A DNA stretch of 64,000 bases, taken from positions 62,001 through 126,000 of the forward strand of contig DASRIC010000002.1 of the NCBI GenBank assembly GCA_035650215.1, in the 5' to 3' direction. A model generated the notes under the pieces. The model saw only the letters and a program-made list of their open reading frames with translations. It made no database searches and was not told the origin of the DNA. The stretch's first letter is position 1. Each line of letters starts with the position of its first letter. Positions 62,789-64,000 of the stretch are shown one piece after another. The stretch is from JACVRW01 sp035650215. Lineage in GTDB: Bacteria > Actinomycetota > Thermoleophilia > Solirubrobacterales > Thermoleophilaceae. The position numbers were made by a program, and so were the translations under genes.

Positions 62789-64000
62789 GCGCGAGCGCCC
62801 GCTTCGAGCCGGCCGGCCCGCTGCGCGGCGACTACCGCCCGCCGGCCGACAAGTCGATCTCGCACCGGGCGGCGCTGTTCGCCGCCATGTGCGACGAGCC
62901 GGTGCGGATCGTGAACTACCTCGAGTCGGCCGACACGCGCTCAACGCTCGACGCCGTGCTCTCGCTCGGCGCCGGCGTCGAGGAGGGCGACGGCGACGGG
63001 CGGGTGCTCGTCCGCGGCGTCGGCCTCCACGCTCCGCTCGAGGCCACCGGCGGGCTGATCGGCGTGGGCAACGCTGGCACGCTGATGCGCCTGCTGCCGG
63101 GCTGGCTCGCCGGCGTGCCCGGCGGGGTCTGGACCCTCGACGGCGACGAGTCGATCCGCCGCCGCCCGGTCGACCGCGTGGCCGAGCCGCTGCGCGCGAT
63201 GGGCGCCGGGGTGGAGGCGCGCGAGGGCCGCTACCCGCCGTTCACGGTCAGCGGAGCGCGGCTCACGGGGATCGAGTACGAGCTGCCGGTGGCGAGCGCG
63301 CAGGTCAAGTCGTGCGTGCTGATGGCCGGGTTGCTGGCGGCGGGGTCGACCACGGTGCTGGAGCGGGCGATGAGCCGCGACCACACCGAGCGCCTGCTCC
63401 GGCTCGCCCGCGCGCCGTTCGAGCGCGACGGCACGCGCGTGACGGTCGCGGCGACGGACGAGCTCGAGCTGGAGGAGATCGTGGTGCCCGGCGACCCCTC
63501 ATCCGCGGCCTTTCTCGTGGCCGCCGCCCTGCTGGTGCCCGGCTCGCGCATCGTGGTCCGCGACGTGGGGCTCAACTGGACGCGCACGGGCTTCCTTCGC
63601 ATCGCCCAGCGGATGGGGGCCGTGATCGTGGGCGACCTGGAGCAGCCGGGCACGGAGAGCGACCGCGAGCCGGTGGGCGAGCTCGACGTGGCGTCGGGAC
63701 CGCTCGAGGCGACCGAGGTCGGGCCCGACGAGGTGCCGCTGGCGATCGACGAGCTGACGCTCGTGGGCCTGCTGGGCGCGTGCGCCAACGGTGAGACCGT
63801 GGTGCGCGGTGCGGCCGAGCTGCGGCTCAAGGAGTCGGACCGGATCGCCGGCGTGGTGGAGGGCCTGAGTGCCCTCGGGGCCGACATCGAAGCCACCGAG
63901 GACGGCTTCGCGGTGCGCGGCGACGGCTCGCGGCTACGCGGCGGCACCATCGACGCGCGCGGCGACCACCGCATGGCGATGCTGGGCGCCGTGGCCGGCC
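62785..64000 (+). CDS. aroA: 5-enolpyruvylshikimate-3-phosphate synthase, partial at window end
   Basis: 405 codons are visible. The enzyme joins PEP to shikimate 3-phosphate. Motifs are YRPPADKSISHRAALFAAMC, LIGVGNAGTLMRLLPGWLAG, PVASAQVKSCVLMAGLLAAG, AELRLKESDRIAGVVEGLSA and RGDHRMAMLGAVAG at the edge. Only the last ~25 residues are missing. GTG start overlapping tyrA. Confidence 0.95.
   Translation, partial: MSASARFEPAGPLRGDYRPPADKSISHRAALFAAMCDEPVRIVNYLESADTRSTLDAVLSLGAGVEEGDGDGRVLVRGVGLHAPLEATGGLIGVGNAGTLMRLLPGWLAGVPGGVWTLDGDESIRRRPVDRVAEPLRAMGAGVEAREGRYPPFTVSGARLTGIEYELPVASAQVKSCVLMAGLLAAGSTTVLERAMSRDHTERLLRLARAPFERDGTRVTVAATDELELEEIVVPGDPSSAAFLVAAALLVPGSRIVVRDVGLNWTRTGFLRIAQRMGAVIVGDLEQPGTESDREPVGELDVASGPLEATEVGPDEVPLAIDELTLVGLLGACANGETVVRGAAELRLKESDRIAGVVEGLSALGADIEATEDGFAVRGDGSRLRGGTIDARGDHRMAMLGAVAG

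Overview
The window is high-GC chromosomal DNA of an actinobacterium. The best guess is the class Thermoleophilia (Solirubrobacterales or relatives). This rests on the division and cell-wall cluster order, a c-di-AMP riboswitch ahead of a resuscitation-factor-like gene, a mycobacterial-type arsenate reductase, heavy use of GTG and TTG starts, and a secreted protein family with the N-terminal phrase ALVVALGGTAYA. The assignment is inferred from gene content, not proven. Almost every base is coding and most neighbours overlap by 1-4 nt. I see no tRNA, rRNA, CRISPR array, integrase, transposase or phage gene.

Layout. 1-9340 is an accessory-looking stretch: a cut MFS exporter, a small hydrophilic protein, a secreted PD40/DUF11 protein, an arsenic locus (arsR-arsM leftward, arsC rightward) with a broken ferritin-like gene behind it, an HTH/SRPBCC/DHFR-like leftward group, and a response regulator-kinase-CpaB operon. 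9362-25000 holds rpiA, lon, an SDR, an HD-GYP protein, a riboswitch-controlled transglycosylase-like protein, an MFS transporter, a methyltransferase, pepF, a PLP enzyme, a HAD phosphatase, a cupin, the tadA-tadB-tadC pilus motor genes and a secreted protein. 25116-43149 is the dcw cluster: mraZ, rsmH, ftsL-like, ftsI, murE, murF, mraY, murD, ftsW, murG, murC, murB, ftsQ, ftsZ. It is interrupted between ftsI and murE by two opposite-strand genes, an MshEN/coiled-coil protein and a GAF protein with a degenerate GGDEF domain. 43228-48677 carries an M20 peptidase and the glycine cleavage genes gcvT, gcvH, gcvPA, gcvPB. 48717-58987 has a small membrane protein, a sulfite-oxidase-type molybdoenzyme, trpS, a 33-residue membrane peptide, scpA, scpB, an ECF sigma/anti-sigma pair with a probable target gene, rlmN, a PAS-GGDEF protein and a pseudouridine synthase. 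59002-64000 is an aromatic amino acid cluster: chorismate mutase, aminotransferase, aromatic leader peptide, aroF, tyrA, aroA (cut by the window end).

How it works together. The dcw genes make lipid II and the division septum. A MraZ box with 10-nt phase overlaps the mraZ promoter, and ftsZ has its own consensus-like promoter. The aro cluster appears to be controlled by attenuation through a 39-residue leader ending in Tyr-Trp-Arg-Phe-Ser. The ECF sigma factor and the secreted repeat protein behind it share a matching promoter (GAACCAATCC-N16-CGTAGWAC), suggesting a compact autoregulated surface regulon. Several genes seem leaderless.

Most worth following up: the shared ECF promoter pair, the aro leader, the perfect 44-bp tandem duplication of the murD start region, the MshEN/degenerate-GGDEF pair inside the dcw cluster, the Pro/Thr-rich tails shared by FtsL and FtsQ, and several gene remnants.
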